Source: Polytrichum commune (taxonomy: Eukaryota; Streptophyta; Polytrichopsida; Polytrichales; Polytrichaceae). From it: a stretch of DNA of 64,000 nt. The stretch lies in the NCBI GenBank assembly GCA_950295325.1, contig OX485803.1:55753554-55817553 (forward strand). Reading direction: 5' to 3'. Both the position numbers and the translations under genes were made by a program. Below the pieces are notes generated by a model. That model was not told the origin of the DNA, made no database searches, and was given only the letters and a program-made list of their open reading frames with translations. Positions 36,479 to 47,567 of this stretch are shown in pieces; positions within the stretch are counted from its first letter, which is position 1; each line of letters starts with the position of its first letter.

Positions 36479-37974
36479 TTAGTTGCACTGTCTATCTGTC
36501 GATGTATAGGGGGTCATGAAGTTTGTGAAAAAAATATTATCAAACGGTTCATATTTTGACATAACATCATTCAGTCATGTGGGTTGGTTCCATGACCGTG
36601 GAATATGTCAATTATATTTTGTGGGGTTTTCAAACAAATTGGGAATATTCGTTTACTATTCATACATTCAGTCTGAACTTGGAAATTTGGGTGGAGTTAT
36701 ACACCCGGCACTATGCGTAGGAATTATTGTTCATCCCAATATCATTCCCTGAATTTCTTTTTTAATAGCAACACTATCATTGTAAATATCCACACTGTCC
36801 ACCATATTCTTATGATTCAAACCAACACTATTCATTATTCATACCAACATCAATTTCTTCCTCTTTTTTACATTTCATCCCATGAAAATAAGATAATGAA
36901 AATCCATGTCAGATAAATATAGAATGGAACACAACCATGCAGCTGATTAATGTTTTGGAAGACAGATAGCACACAGTCCTTCCAGAAGCTGGCCGCTTAG
37001 TTGCTGATAAGCTAATCTCCTGGTGTATGGATAGCTGCCACAAATGTCAGCAATATACATGGAAATGCTTAAGAAGAAATACTGACGGTCTGGCATTTAT
37101 TTGGTGTCTTTTTGGACCGATTGCAATTTGGTGTAATTTGTGTCAAATTCGCATCCAATGATGAAACCTTTTGTAAGTATCCCTCTGACCTCCACCATGA
37201 TGTCTCCACTGGTGCAGACATAACTCATGCAGGTCCTGTGTCTTCACTCATAAATACATGATCACTTGTGCAAATTACCTCGGCTGTGTATCGGATCACA
37301 GAAACTTATACCTTTGTTTATTCATACGTGACAGCAACCACAGTACAAAACAAAGTACTACAGAAATCTATTACCGTGATCATGAAGAGATTCAAAATAG
37401 TGTGGAATGCCGATAAACTAGTGTGAGGCCACCTAATTGTGTGTATCGGTGAGAATTTCTCAACAAGGAGGAGACTTGTGGGGATGTCCTTGGCAGTCAA
37501 TGTGGGAGCATGTGAACTTGTGAGGTGATCTTTGCAGAGGACGCAATGCATGTACACAACATCAGAATCTCACGTGAATTGACAAGACTGTCCGCTCATT
37601 ACGACGCTATCATCTGCATGGACGAGACGAGGCGAGACGAGACAAGAACTCTTTGATGACCAAGTCTACTTTGATCGCCATTTACTACACTGGCCTTGCA
37701 AAATACGTATCTTACGGAGGCTTCACATCCCAGTGACTGGTGTGCTAATTTGTACAAGTGGCGCTGAGCCAGGACAACTAATTATGGAATCGTGCCAACA
37801 GCCGAAGTTAACCGAACTGATCTAAGTCAGGTTATGAGCTATCACATAATGATGATGAGGAGCAAAGTTCTAACTAACATAGCCATCATTCGGGATGAGG
37901 TACTTCCTCTTTCATCATCAGGCCAACCTGCATCATGAGCAGCCGCTCAACGTCACTCCATGGCATTTGTGAGC

Positions 37975-38270
37975 TACACTAAATATTGTACTTAGAGTCA
38001 CCAATTCCATTTGTCTTGCTCAATACTTATCGAGCAAAACCCATGGAGTGTCACCGGCACAAAATGTAAACCGAACAATACCTGTCGTTCCTTGTATGAA
38101 TTTTGGGTATTATAAATTTACGATGTTCCAATGATTGTCACTTACTAAGTTTTTAGATGTTCCAATGATTAGTCACTTACTAAGTGATTTTTTATCCATA
38201 GTTTTTAGACTCATTAGGATGCAAAACATGTCAAACTTTGTTTCAATAACTGGCACTTGGATGAACTAAA
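37975..38270 (-). repeat. Dispersed repeat family B, copy 3 (inverted)
   Basis: The reverse complement carries the family B landmarks: gtgacactc, ttgagcaagaca and the cacttagtaagtgaca string. Within it, gatgttccaatgatt followed by a cacttactaagt string occurs twice in direct orientation (about 38124 and 38157). Confidence 0.6.
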
Positions 38271-38766
38271 AGTAAGTTGGGACGACGGCATTCGTAAATT
38301 TATTCATGAGAAGTTTCATTAGAAGCGTTACTGCAGTGACATAAACTACCATAAGACACTATATACAATATTCCGTGCACTCTGTGCAGCTTGTGATTCA
38401 TTCCTGCTTCCGCACCTAAGGATCAGTGAGGTCCTGCTGGACCAGTTTCGAGGCTAACTCCGGATGTGAATTGCAAACAAGTAGGTAAGCAATGCCTTCA
38501 GGTATTTTAAAAATTTGTTATAGTCCAATTTGTTGCATATTAACATTGGATTGGTTCTGGTGAAGAGAGCATCAGCAGCAGCAAGCAGGCAGTGAAGGTT
38601 AGCAATTGCATTTGGAGCTTGAAGTTATGAGCTGGAGTTGGAGTGCAAACGATCGAAATCAAACAGTACCACTGGCAAGAGAATCTGAAATGTGTTAAGT
38701 GATGTGTTTGACTGATGGAGCGGTGTTACAACTTCATGGTTGTGTAGTTATTTCAACCAGCCTGCG

Positions 38767-41172
38767 ATGGAGGATTGTGAAGTGGAGGATTCGGAGCATA
38801 GGTGGTTTGAGACCAAGAGAAGCCTCCATAACGCCAAAGTTCCCTACTTCTTGAGAACTATTTCAGAGAAGCATATACGGCGGCCTGCATTAAGCAATGA
38901 CGTTCGCACCTTTGAAATGGTAATTAACCTTCAAAGTCTGATGGATGGCACGACTGTTCCTAACTTTCTTGCATGATGATATGAAGGTTAAACTTCCATT
39001 TCTTGATTCATTCTACATCATGAATTTCTTCTTATTTTTCTCTGCTTTGTTTTGATTTGTTTTGATTTTTGTTAATGTGTCCAGGACATCCCTGCAGCGT
39101 TTGTGCGTGACCATGGTGAACAGATGAAGCCATCCGCCACCATTCAAGCAGCTGGAGATGGAGATGGAGATGGCGGCCAAGTGTGGCCTGTGCAGATCCA
39201 CATTGTTGCCACTCCCTTTCGAGCCAGGGTGGGATTCAGCCGAGGATTTCACAAATTCCTCCTCACAAATGACTTGAATGTCGGTGACCAGCTCATCTTC
39301 TCCCTGCCTGCCATGTCCAAGTTTGTGGTCTACATTTTCAAGTTGCACAAGATTAAAGCAGGCAGACGCTCCATGGCTCCTGCAACACCAAGTAGTTCCT
39401 GCACTCCTTCCAAGAAAGAGTGGATGCCATTTGAGGACATGGCCGAGACCATCTTCCCTGCTCACCACTATCATCATTCTATGAAGGTTGAACCGGGATG
39501 TGAGGTCAATGACCTCGATGCAAAAAGAGGCACAGAGATGATGTCAAAGAATATTAAAGACAAGATCAGAGTCAAAGGAGAATACAGCTGGAGCGTGAAT
39601 AGGCAGATTGTTGATGAGGAACCTGAAAGTGAGGAGGAAGAGGAGGAGCAGAAGGAAGAGGAAGGAGAGATTCGTTCCTCACAAATATCGTTCCGGAAAG
39701 TGGTGTCCGCATCATCTGCAAGTGGAAAACATGGGACTCCTGTTTGTTTCTCACGCCTGGTAACAAGCATCGCGGATCCGTTAAATTGTTAAGCATCATA
39801 TAATACTCGGTGTTGACGATGTTGTTGTGCCAGATGTGTGAACTGGTTATGAAAATGGTGCTCAATGCTGCACTCACAAAGAGGATATATCTGTACAGAA
39901 TATTCCTGTGAAGCAAACAGCAGTTGCATTTCTCCTCTGTGAAAGGTTATGTCGAAGGAGATAATATTTAATTTTCTGTGGGAATTCAATCGAAAATCTG
40001 CAACTCTAACATTTGAATTGTGTGTTTCTTTCTTAGAGTGCAACTTACGTTGCCTCTGAGGGATTAAACGGAAAAGTAAAAAATTTCTTCCTCTGTGCCA
40101 TCACCGATTCCTCTTCATGCATTAAGTTTGTTGTCATGAGGACGAAATATGACCAGTTTTCCCCGAAGGAAACATTCCATATCCTCCTGGTTACTCTGTC
40201 TGTTCTGACATCCTGGTCATTCCTGTGATGATGCAATTCCAGGAGCTTCCAATTGAGTTCGTTCGATGCTACGTCGGGAAGTACGTAGAATCGGATGCAG
40301 AATACACGCTCGAAGTTAGCCCAACAGGTCGTACATGGCAAGTGGACTGCCAACGAACCGCAGGAGGTCGAATCCACTTCACCTATGGGTGGAACGAGTT
40401 TGCAACTGCAAATCAGCTGAAACCAGGTGAAGGTCTCATCTTCACCCTCGCTTCGCCTCGACGTTTCGTAGTCCAGATTTTGCAGCTGGATCAGCCGAGG
40501 GGGCGATCAGAGGAAGAAGCTGAGGAGTCTACTAAGGCCTGGCACAAGAGAAAGTCTAGAGTCTATGATGATGATGATGATGATGATGAATTCGACTTCC
40601 AGGTGAAGAAGCCTCATCATGTGACAATGAAACGTGATGACAGATGTCGCAGTGAATCTCCTAAAAGTGAGGATCGACCGGTTGGGTCTTTGAAGAATAG
40701 TAATAGGAGAATGTCTGATCTGGTGCAACAATGGGCTCGAAATCGAATAGCCAGGTTGAAAGCTGGCAGGGTGGACCCGTATGAAGATCGACAACATGAT
40801 GAGAAGAGGAGCAGTGAAGAAGAAGAAGAAGAAGAGCGTTCTTTCATCAAGAAACTCCCTGATTCCAGCTCTTCCAAGTGCTCTCCATACCCATTTGTGG
40901 TAAATTTGCCAATCTATCTCTCAACTTCCTCTGATGATTTTTTAAAGTCATTCAATCCCATTGTTATCTATCGTCGGGCAAAGCCTTCTCTCATCTTTCA
41001 TGATTCAACTTGCAGAGCTTGCCAAGAAGAATCTCACCAAGTGTATACTTTTCAAGATGCTTATTTACGGGGAACACCTACTACACCACTTAAGAATGCT
41101 ATGGCATTACAGTTATTCTTGAAGTATCTTGGAGAAAATATATTCGGTGAGATTCTTTCTGGCAAGTTGTAG
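38767..41172 (+). CDS. B3-domain (REM-like) protein, probably two B3 domains
   Basis: Best model: exons 38767-38919, 39085-39759, 40037-40189 and 40243-41172, all phase 0, 636 residues, start MEDCEVEDSEHRW. B3 domain 1: VPYFLRTISEKHIRR, then TFEM joined to DIPAAFVRDHGEQM, RVGFSRGFHKFLLTNDL and GDQLIFSLPAMSKFVVYI. An acidic linker follows (EEPESEEEEEEQKEEE). B3 domain 2: NFFLCAITDSSSCIKF, ELPIEFVRCYVGKYV, GRIHFTYGWNEFATANQL, GEGLIFTLA and RFVVQILQL, then a poly-Asp run and a Glu-rich segment. Exons 1 and 3 are both exactly 153 bp and occupy the same place in each B3 domain, as expected from a duplicated exon pair. The 53-bp third intron is short for a plant. Alternatively these are two genes, the first ending at 39792. 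A further donor at 40900 could lead to a third B3 region. Confidence 0.65.
39898..40022 (+). repeat. Segment duplicated at 41710-41832
   Basis: Both copies begin attcctgtgaagcaa(a/g)cagca, continue with tttctcct, ataatattt, ctgtggga, ttcgacaacct or its variant, and end in aacatttga. In both, an ag precedes a B3-like Ile-Pro-Val start. It is part of the tandem history of the B3 cluster. Confidence 0.75.
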
Positions 41173-41709
41173 AATGAAAGACTATAAGCACAACTTCTAA
41201 AATGTTAAGTTAAATCATGAAAAATGAGAGAAGGCTTTGTCTGAAGATAGGTATCAATGAGGCGTCGACTAATGAGATCTTGCGACTTGACTATCCTTGG
41301 CATTCATGCATGTAGTTAGGACCTCGAGTCCTGGAGATTTATTTCTTAAAGCTAGAATAAAAAGAGAATGTCCTGACACATGCTTAAGAATGCTATGGCA
41401 TCAGTAGAACTGATAACCACATTCGACTGAGTAAAATTTCTTCTACTGCAGGCAACACTACACACTGCCAGTCCAACGACAAATTACCAGAATTTAATGT
41501 ATTGAATTAGGTGCCCGAAGTTTCTAGTATACAAAGAAAGGTACAGATATCCATAGTGCTCTCTTGTTGGCACAACTCAAAACTCATTTTGATAGACAAG
41601 AGTAATATGTGGTTACACAAGATTTTTTCTTCCTTAATTCTACTTAGGATATAACTTTGGCATGTCGCATGTGCTGATGGATTCTGCCGCAGAAGGAGGC
41701 TCTATCCAG

Positions 41710-41831
41710 ATTCCTGTGAAGCAAGCAGCACTAACATCTCCCATTTCTCCTATCTGAATAGGAAATAATATTTTTGTTTCCTGTGGGAGTAGTTCGACAA
41801 CCTCCAAATTTAACATTTGACATTATGCGTA
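41710..41831 (+). repeat. Second copy of the 39898-40022 segment
   Basis: Partner of 39898-40022. The 5S-derived sequence begins immediately after this copy ends, where the other copy continues towards the 153-bp B3 exon at 40037. Confidence 0.75.
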
Positions 41832-41949
41832 GGGTGCCTAAAGCCAAGGCCTTAACCCAGATTCCATGGGAACTCCAAGGTCAAGCCGCCTAAGGCTGTA
41901 ATAGTCCTCGGATGGGTGACCTTTCTAGCTCTTGACCTCCGGTGCACCC
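41832..41949 (+). ncRNA. 5S rRNA-derived sequence (pseudogene or 5S-headed SINE)
   Basis: 118 bp, close to the ~120-nt length of plant 5S rRNA, similar from end to end. It opens gggtgcc and closes ggtgcaccc, which pair as helix I. It contains tccatgggaactccaaggtc and aagccgcctaaggc in the box A / loop position, then gtaatagtcctcggatgg and gtgacc, matching the perfectly conserved box C string GGATGGGTGACC. Land-plant 5S genes are far more conserved than this copy, so it is a derived pseudogene or the head of a SINE3-type retroposon rather than a functional gene. No T-run terminator follows. Confidence 0.75.
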
Positions 41950-42036
41950 TAACACCTACAGTCCACTCAATCGTAGTGGAAGTATCCAGGTGATCCAGAT
42001 ATTTTCAACCTAGGGGCTCGCCCATGCGGGAGATAG

Positions 42037-42099
42037 GTGGCCGCATTTTCTCCTCAGACCAACGGTTCAATGCATTCAGTGAGGAGGAAATTTGGCCAC
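42037..42099. repeat. Short inverted repeat (20-bp stem) downstream of the 5S-like sequence
   Basis: Arm 42037-42056 (gtggccgcattttctcctca) pairs with 42080-42099 at about 17 of 20 positions, with a 23-nt loop. It could be a stable RNA fold, perhaps part of the body of the same retroposed unit. Confidence 0.6.
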
Positions 42100-42252
42100 T
42101 CCAAATCCTCCTCCTTGTGCAGCCAAAAATCTGACTGACCATTTCTATCATTAGGAATGGGTCATCGGAGGCTGATTAGCCAAGAGAAAAATCTAAATTA
42201 GTTGGCTAATCTTCGCGTGCTTATGCAATGTGTTGATGCTGCTGTGTGCCAG

Positions 42253-42486
42253 AATATTCCTGTGGCATTTTCGCGAAACCATCTGAGCTGGTTCTCAGAG
42301 CAAGTGTACCTTCAAGGGCCCAAGAGCACTGAGTGTTTTCCGGTGAAGTGCTCCGGATCCGGCACAATGAAGTCGTTTACAACTGGGTGGAAAAGTTTTT
42401 TTGATTCCAACTCTCTGGAATCAGGCGATGTGCTTCGGTTTACACACACTACAAAGACCAGTTTTTCTGTGAGCTACTACTTGTAA
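42253..42486 (+). pseudogene. Orphan C-terminal part of a B3 domain
   Basis: After the acceptor gtgtgccag the frame reads NIPVAFSRNHLSWFSEQV, PKSTECFPVKCSGSG, KSFTTGWKSFFDSNSLESGD, VLRFTHTTK and SFSVSYYL, then stop. This is the second-exon portion of a B3 domain, matching the organisation of the two plus-strand B3 exons upstream. The N-terminal B3 exon is not found between 41172 and 42252. That interval holds the duplicated segment and the 5S-derived sequence, so this may be a broken third B3 of the cluster. The frame itself is intact, so use as a terminal exon of the upstream gene cannot be excluded. Confidence 0.6.
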
Positions 42487-43904
42487 GAAATTAAGCAACT
42501 GGTAGTGCACATACACATGACCCAACATTTTGAGATAAATGAGTTGAATGAATGATGCAGTGATTAATTGATTACTTTGCAAGGGAGTCTTTTATGTTTG
42601 GGTTTGAATGCAGTTTCGGTTTCAGTCTGGCTGTCTCTTTCTCTGTCTATTTGGTTGCATGCTATAGGTTTGAAGTTTATGGGCGGGCAGTAACACTCTT
42701 CATAGCACAGTTTGTTCAATCCAAGGTCAATTGCAGTTCAAAAAAGCCTCTACGCAACGTCTGGGTCAGTTTCGTATTTAATACTAATTAAGCAATATTT
42801 GAAGCATGTCTAAATCTTGATAAATGTGGTGACTGGCGTCCAAAAAACAGATGAAGTTGTATTAACAGATTTCTAGCACTTTGTGAACTTGGAAACTCCA
42901 GCATTAGCCATTTTTTGTGCAATGGGGTTCCGCGGTGTCATAAGCCCTTCAATTGCAAACTTTGCCCTGAATGGATTAGAAAATAGAGTGACTAGCGGAG
43001 AAGTTAATCTTACTCTTGCTACAGAATTTGGTTTTTTCGGTGTTGTGGTGAAAAAGTGTTCAAAGATCTGACAATGACATTTTGTATTGTAAAGACTTTC
43101 AAAACTAAATTATCTCGACACAGATGTGTTGAAACTGAGCTAGGGGTTCGGTATCTTCTCCACTCATTGTTACAAGTTATGCAGTCTGCACGGTGATTGG
43201 AGAAAATGCAGGATAAGTCAAAAACGTTGCACCCTTTATGAATGCTGTCAAAAGCTGCAAAAGTCAGGGTCAGATTCATAAATAATTACGCAAAATCTGA
43301 AGCATGTCCGAATTTTGATAAAACTGTAAACCAATATCTTAAAGATAGGGATATTTTGTCTATAGGCCATTTTAGCACTTTAGATGCTCAAAATCAATAA
43401 AATTCCCAAATATTCAGGTATTGCAAAATGACATTTTGGTATTTTTCACTACTAGCACCTGTGACCTACTTCGCTTGTAAGTGTCACTGCCATGTCCTAT
43501 GTCACTGCTGAACGTGCAAAGTTTACAACAATTTAGCATACGAGTGACATTGGTTAGAGTAGAGTAATTTCCAGTTCCATGAGTCATGTAAATAATGAAA
43601 TCAGTTGCATATGCAAATCCCAGTTACCAAGACACATTGTCTTTCAATTCCATGACAATGACTCAAGGCCGACAACACAAACAACATGACTAATGCAAAT
43701 CTGTTGTGAATGCTTTCTGTAAATCCACATACCAGAACCATTAATTCCATTGTAACATTCACTCGTTACTTGCAAGAACAATACATGTACTCCCATCGTA
43801 TTGGATATCATACAAAATACAAGTGTGCACAACCGAATTTCATGTACATGTTAAATATTGTATTATAATCTGATGTATATTTTGATGTGCATATGAAAGC
43901 TTGA
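42487..43904. other. Intergenic, no gene recognised
   Basis: AT-rich flank between the B3 cluster and the CACTA remnant. No domain was recognised and no convincing CACTA terminal repeat was found here. Confidence 0.45.
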
Positions 43905-46900
43905 CTACAGTAGCGTCATCTGACCATCTGACCGTTTGCATGCAACATTGTGAATTGCATCTAGAGCATCAATACTAGGGTTGGCACCCAAATTCAATTC
44001 TCCGTCACTCAACACGGTTCGGATGCTTCGGCAATCATATTGCAACACGACCTTCCAACCAACCTCTTCCTCATTGTCATGAAAGAAAACTTGTTGAACA
44101 TGCAGAGGGAACACATATGGTTGTGTCATTGCATGTTGCCTTCTCCGAAAATTAGCCATCCAAAAACCAAATTTGTCTCTTTTAATGGCCACACAACCAT
44201 TCACATCAAGAGGGACCCATGATCCCCTAAAAACCACCAAAGGCAAGTTCCCATATCTAACCTCCAAAATTTCATGTAGTACCCCTACGTACGACAAAGT
44301 CCCTTCCCGGATATTTTGATTTGCTACACTTGCCCTAGAACCCTGCTCACATATCATTGCAATGCCACTATCATATGTAGCAAACCCCCTTGTTGTATCA
44401 TTAGTTGTTGCTCTGTAATGACAACCATATGCAAAGCATGATTGATATACAATGACGTCCATGGTAGGAGGGTATAATGTATAATGGAGCGGAAGAATGT
44501 ATACATGTATAATGGATACATGTATACATGTATAATGGAGCGGTAGAAGCTAAATTTGTTACCACATGTAGATGTATGGATGCCACCTCTTGCTGCGACA
44601 ATCTTCGCTTCAATCCCTTCCCTTCACACACCACCTTTCTTCCTCATCCCATATCTTGCGTCGAGTGTGGCCGAAATCACGCATATACTCCGTGTAGAGC
44701 CCTGGAGCTTCGTCCACCAAATACCCTTCCGCCATACAACCCTGTGGCAGAGCTTTATTCCGCACATATTTTTTTAGAACTCCAAGATAGCATTCAGTCG
44801 GGTACATCCATCGGGCAAACATAGGTCCACATTCAAATAACTCATCTACGAGATGGATAACTAAGTGGGACATTATATCCCAAAATGAGGGGGGGAACCA
44901 AGCTTCTAAAATGCAAAGAGTCTCCGCACAATATTGTTTTAGCCACAGTCTTTCCCCATGATTAACCACTTTTGCACAAAGTTTTTGGAACACAACACAA
45001 AGACGAATGATACCCGCTCGAGCAGCTGGATGCAGTAAGTGCCTAACAACTACATGCAAGATTTGTTAACAAAGTACGTGTATGTCATGGGACTTGAGGG
45101 ATTGCAATTTCCTCTTCACTACATGTTTTTTCAAGGCGGCAGAATAACTTGTGGGTACCTTTATGTTGGAGATGCAATTCATGAACTTCGTTTTCTCCTC
45201 CTCGCTAAACACATAAGGTGCGTGAGGCTTGAACATGCTCCCATTAGGCAGGTCACCTTTGTTTTGGAACCCTCAACTCCCGCATATCTTCACGCATTGC
45301 CGTTGTGTCTTTGTCGCCAAGAATTGTCTTCAATACATTGTCGATGATGTTTCTTTCAACATGCATTACATCTAAAGTGTGGTGGATTAGCAAATGTTGC
45401 AAGACACCCTTCCCCATTCCCAATAAGTACACAACGTATTCTATGCATGCCATAGTGCATTACTATAACATACAACATATGCATGGTGCCAATATTGGAT
45501 ATGATGATAGGGCCTTTGCCATGAAATACCTCCCAGTACGGGAGGTCAAACAACACCGACCGTCGTTTGCCATATATGCGAACGGGATCAGCACGAGCCG
45601 GTCTTCCACCATATGTTACAAATGTATCCCGGGCTACCACCCATATTAGAATATATATATGTTGCCTTCATTTTCCTTGGGGCCTCCCCATGCTCTGCAC
45701 AATAATGAAAAGCAGCAATAGCTTCCTTAAAAGGATGATTACCAGGCAACCACCATCTATGTTGCGCATCGTACATAGTTTTCCACAATTCCGCGCTTTG
45801 TCAAGTTGTAGTATGTGGCCCGCAGTGAGTGCATGCAAGGTAACCTTTTGTGATTGCACCAGATATGAGACCAAGCCCGGGGAAATATGTTATGGTGCGT
45901 ATTAACAAAGTATTCATCATGAACCACTCTTGTGAAAGTCTCTTCAAACAATCCCGGGTCCACACCCCTATTCTCCATAATTCAAGCAACTCGTCCAAAA
46001 CAGGAGCAAGGTATACATCAAAATTTTCTGATGGAGGTGCCGTGGGACCGGATATGATGAGAGTGAGCAATATGAAGAACTTCTTTGTCGCCAACCAAGG
46101 GGGCAAGTTCAAAATCATAACCATGATTGGCCATGTTGACCATGTACAAGATCTTTGAGCAAAAGGGTTAATACCATCTATGGCTAGCATCAACCTTAAG
46201 TTTTGAGGATCAGCAGCAAAGTCTGGCCATGTATTATTCACATGCACCCACATTGGGGAATCAGTTGCGCACCTTATCAATCCGTCCTTCACGCGCTCAT
46301 CCTCGTGCCAAGTCAACATCTTTGCAAGATCAGGGCTGCCAAACATCCTCCTTAGTCTTGGTATAAGCGAAAAATGATGGAGAACACGGCGAGGTTTAAT
46401 TGATCTACCTCTTCTGTAATACATGTGCGCCCCACACATGGGACATGACAATTCCTTCCCCAAGGGTCCCATGAATAGTGCACATCCGTTGGGACATGCG
46501 TGGATGATATTATAAGAAAACCCAAGACTCTTCAAAATGGAGGTGGCCTCCCTCTCAGTGTTTGGGCAATTGTTGAATTGTGGTAGAATGATTTTGCTAA
46601 GTAGACCAAGGAGCTCATTGACAAAGGTATTTGCAGCTCCATGGCCCTTTAGACATGTTAGTAGGACAAGGGTTAGCCCTAGAATGGACAGGGTGGAGTC
46701 TTGGAACAATGGGACTTTGTCTGCCTCATGCATGGCAGTTGTCATGCAATCATCCTTGTTTACCCCCTCAAAACCTTTGGCACAAGTAGGAAAATCCCAT
46801 GGCCATGTTTTTAGTTCATCAATCCCCACATTGACACCTAGAGGGTCTTTGTCACAAACCCCTTCGTTGTCCTCTTCATTCCCCTCTGGAAATTCCACAA

Positions 46901-47567
46901 GTGCATCCTGGTATTCTTCGTCATCGTCAAGGTCCCCAATTTTTTCCCTTGGATTGCCAAACCCTCCATGATCAAGCTCCTCCATGTTCTCGCCTTCGGG
47001 ATGTTTTGCCCTTCTGAAAGCATTGACAACCAAGTCATGCATGTCCAAGTTTGTGTCCAATGCAACTGAAACTCGCAGGTTGTCTAAACTTGGCACTAGA
47101 ATATTCCCACCAATTTCTGCAAGACATGACCTAATTCTATGTTCTTCGGCAACCCACTCCTCATCGTCAAAATCCTCACACAGTGCTTGCCATGAATGAC
47201 AATTTCCATGTGAATCCATTCTGACATTTTTGAATCATTCATTATACAAAAGAGGCAAAGCACATGAATTGAAGTAATGCAACAAACTAAAAATGCACAA
47301 AAAAAACTACCATTGCCTCACCGCCAAATTCACCCAAAGCCTCTCGTGACAGCCATGTTTTCTAAGGTGCCCCTTCACCGATTTCCTTTTCAGGTAGGTA
47401 GACCTCCCGCAAATTCGACACATGCACCAAACATGGTTGATGTCATTCTGAGTAGCCTCTGCCTCCTCCTTTAACCACATATTCCCATCCCGAGCGGCAA
47501 TTCTGTCTAGATCCGTGAGGGGCACTTTAGGTGCCCTGCAAATATCGATCTCGATGTTGTCATCCAT
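43905..47567 (-). mobile_element. Decayed CACTA (En/Spm) transposon: leader, tnp2, DUF4218 and DUF4216 regions
   Basis: The minus strand holds the usual order of a plant CACTA transposase locus. 47307-47567 encodes an N-terminal piece with CRICGRSTYLKRKSVKGHL. 45801-47219 (472 residues) is the tnp2 region: IIHACPNGCALF, CPMCG, FSLIPRLRRMFGSPDLA, DPQNLRLMLAIDGINPF, TWPIMVMILNLPPWLA, FILLTLIISGPTAPP, FDVYLAPVLDELLELW and TKGYLACTHCG. It is ended by TGA at 45801 where the same frame continues QSAELWKTMYDAQHRWWLPG. Further tnp2 pieces lie in other frames (LPYWEVFHG, TLDVMHVERNIIDNVL). 44610-45059 is DUF4218-like (WFPPSFWDIMSHLVIHLVDE, RWMYPTECYLGVLKKYVRNK). 43905-44462 is DUF4216-like. At least one nonsense and two frame changes make it inactive unless some are introns. 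Confidence 0.85.

Larger units (their letters stand above)
33367..38766. other. Repeat-rich intergenic region inside the B3 cluster
   Basis: No gene recognised. It contains a short 10-bp tandem (ttggagtgct, about 33675-33710), a G-run at about 33849-33863, two inverted-repeat structures and two copies of dispersed repeat family B, listed separately. Frames at 36516-36916 and 37318-37557 have no recognisable domain. Confidence 0.45.

Noticed and set aside
40507..40877. Minus-strand frames opposite the acidic B3 linker
   Set aside because: Ile/Ser-rich antisense images of the poly-Asp and poly-Glu codon runs.
41832..41949. Functional 5S rRNA gene
   Set aside because: Too diverged from the highly conserved land-plant 5S sequence, not tandem, and without a T-run terminator.
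41832..41949. Plant 5S mimic splicing element of TFIIIA
   Set aside because: The context is a B3 cluster with no TFIIIA zinc-finger coding sequence nearby, and similarity is end to end with 5S itself.
43440..43470. cactactagc as a CACTA left terminus for the 43.9-47.6 kb element
   Set aside because: No matching inverted end was found beyond 47567 and there is no subterminal word cluster near it.
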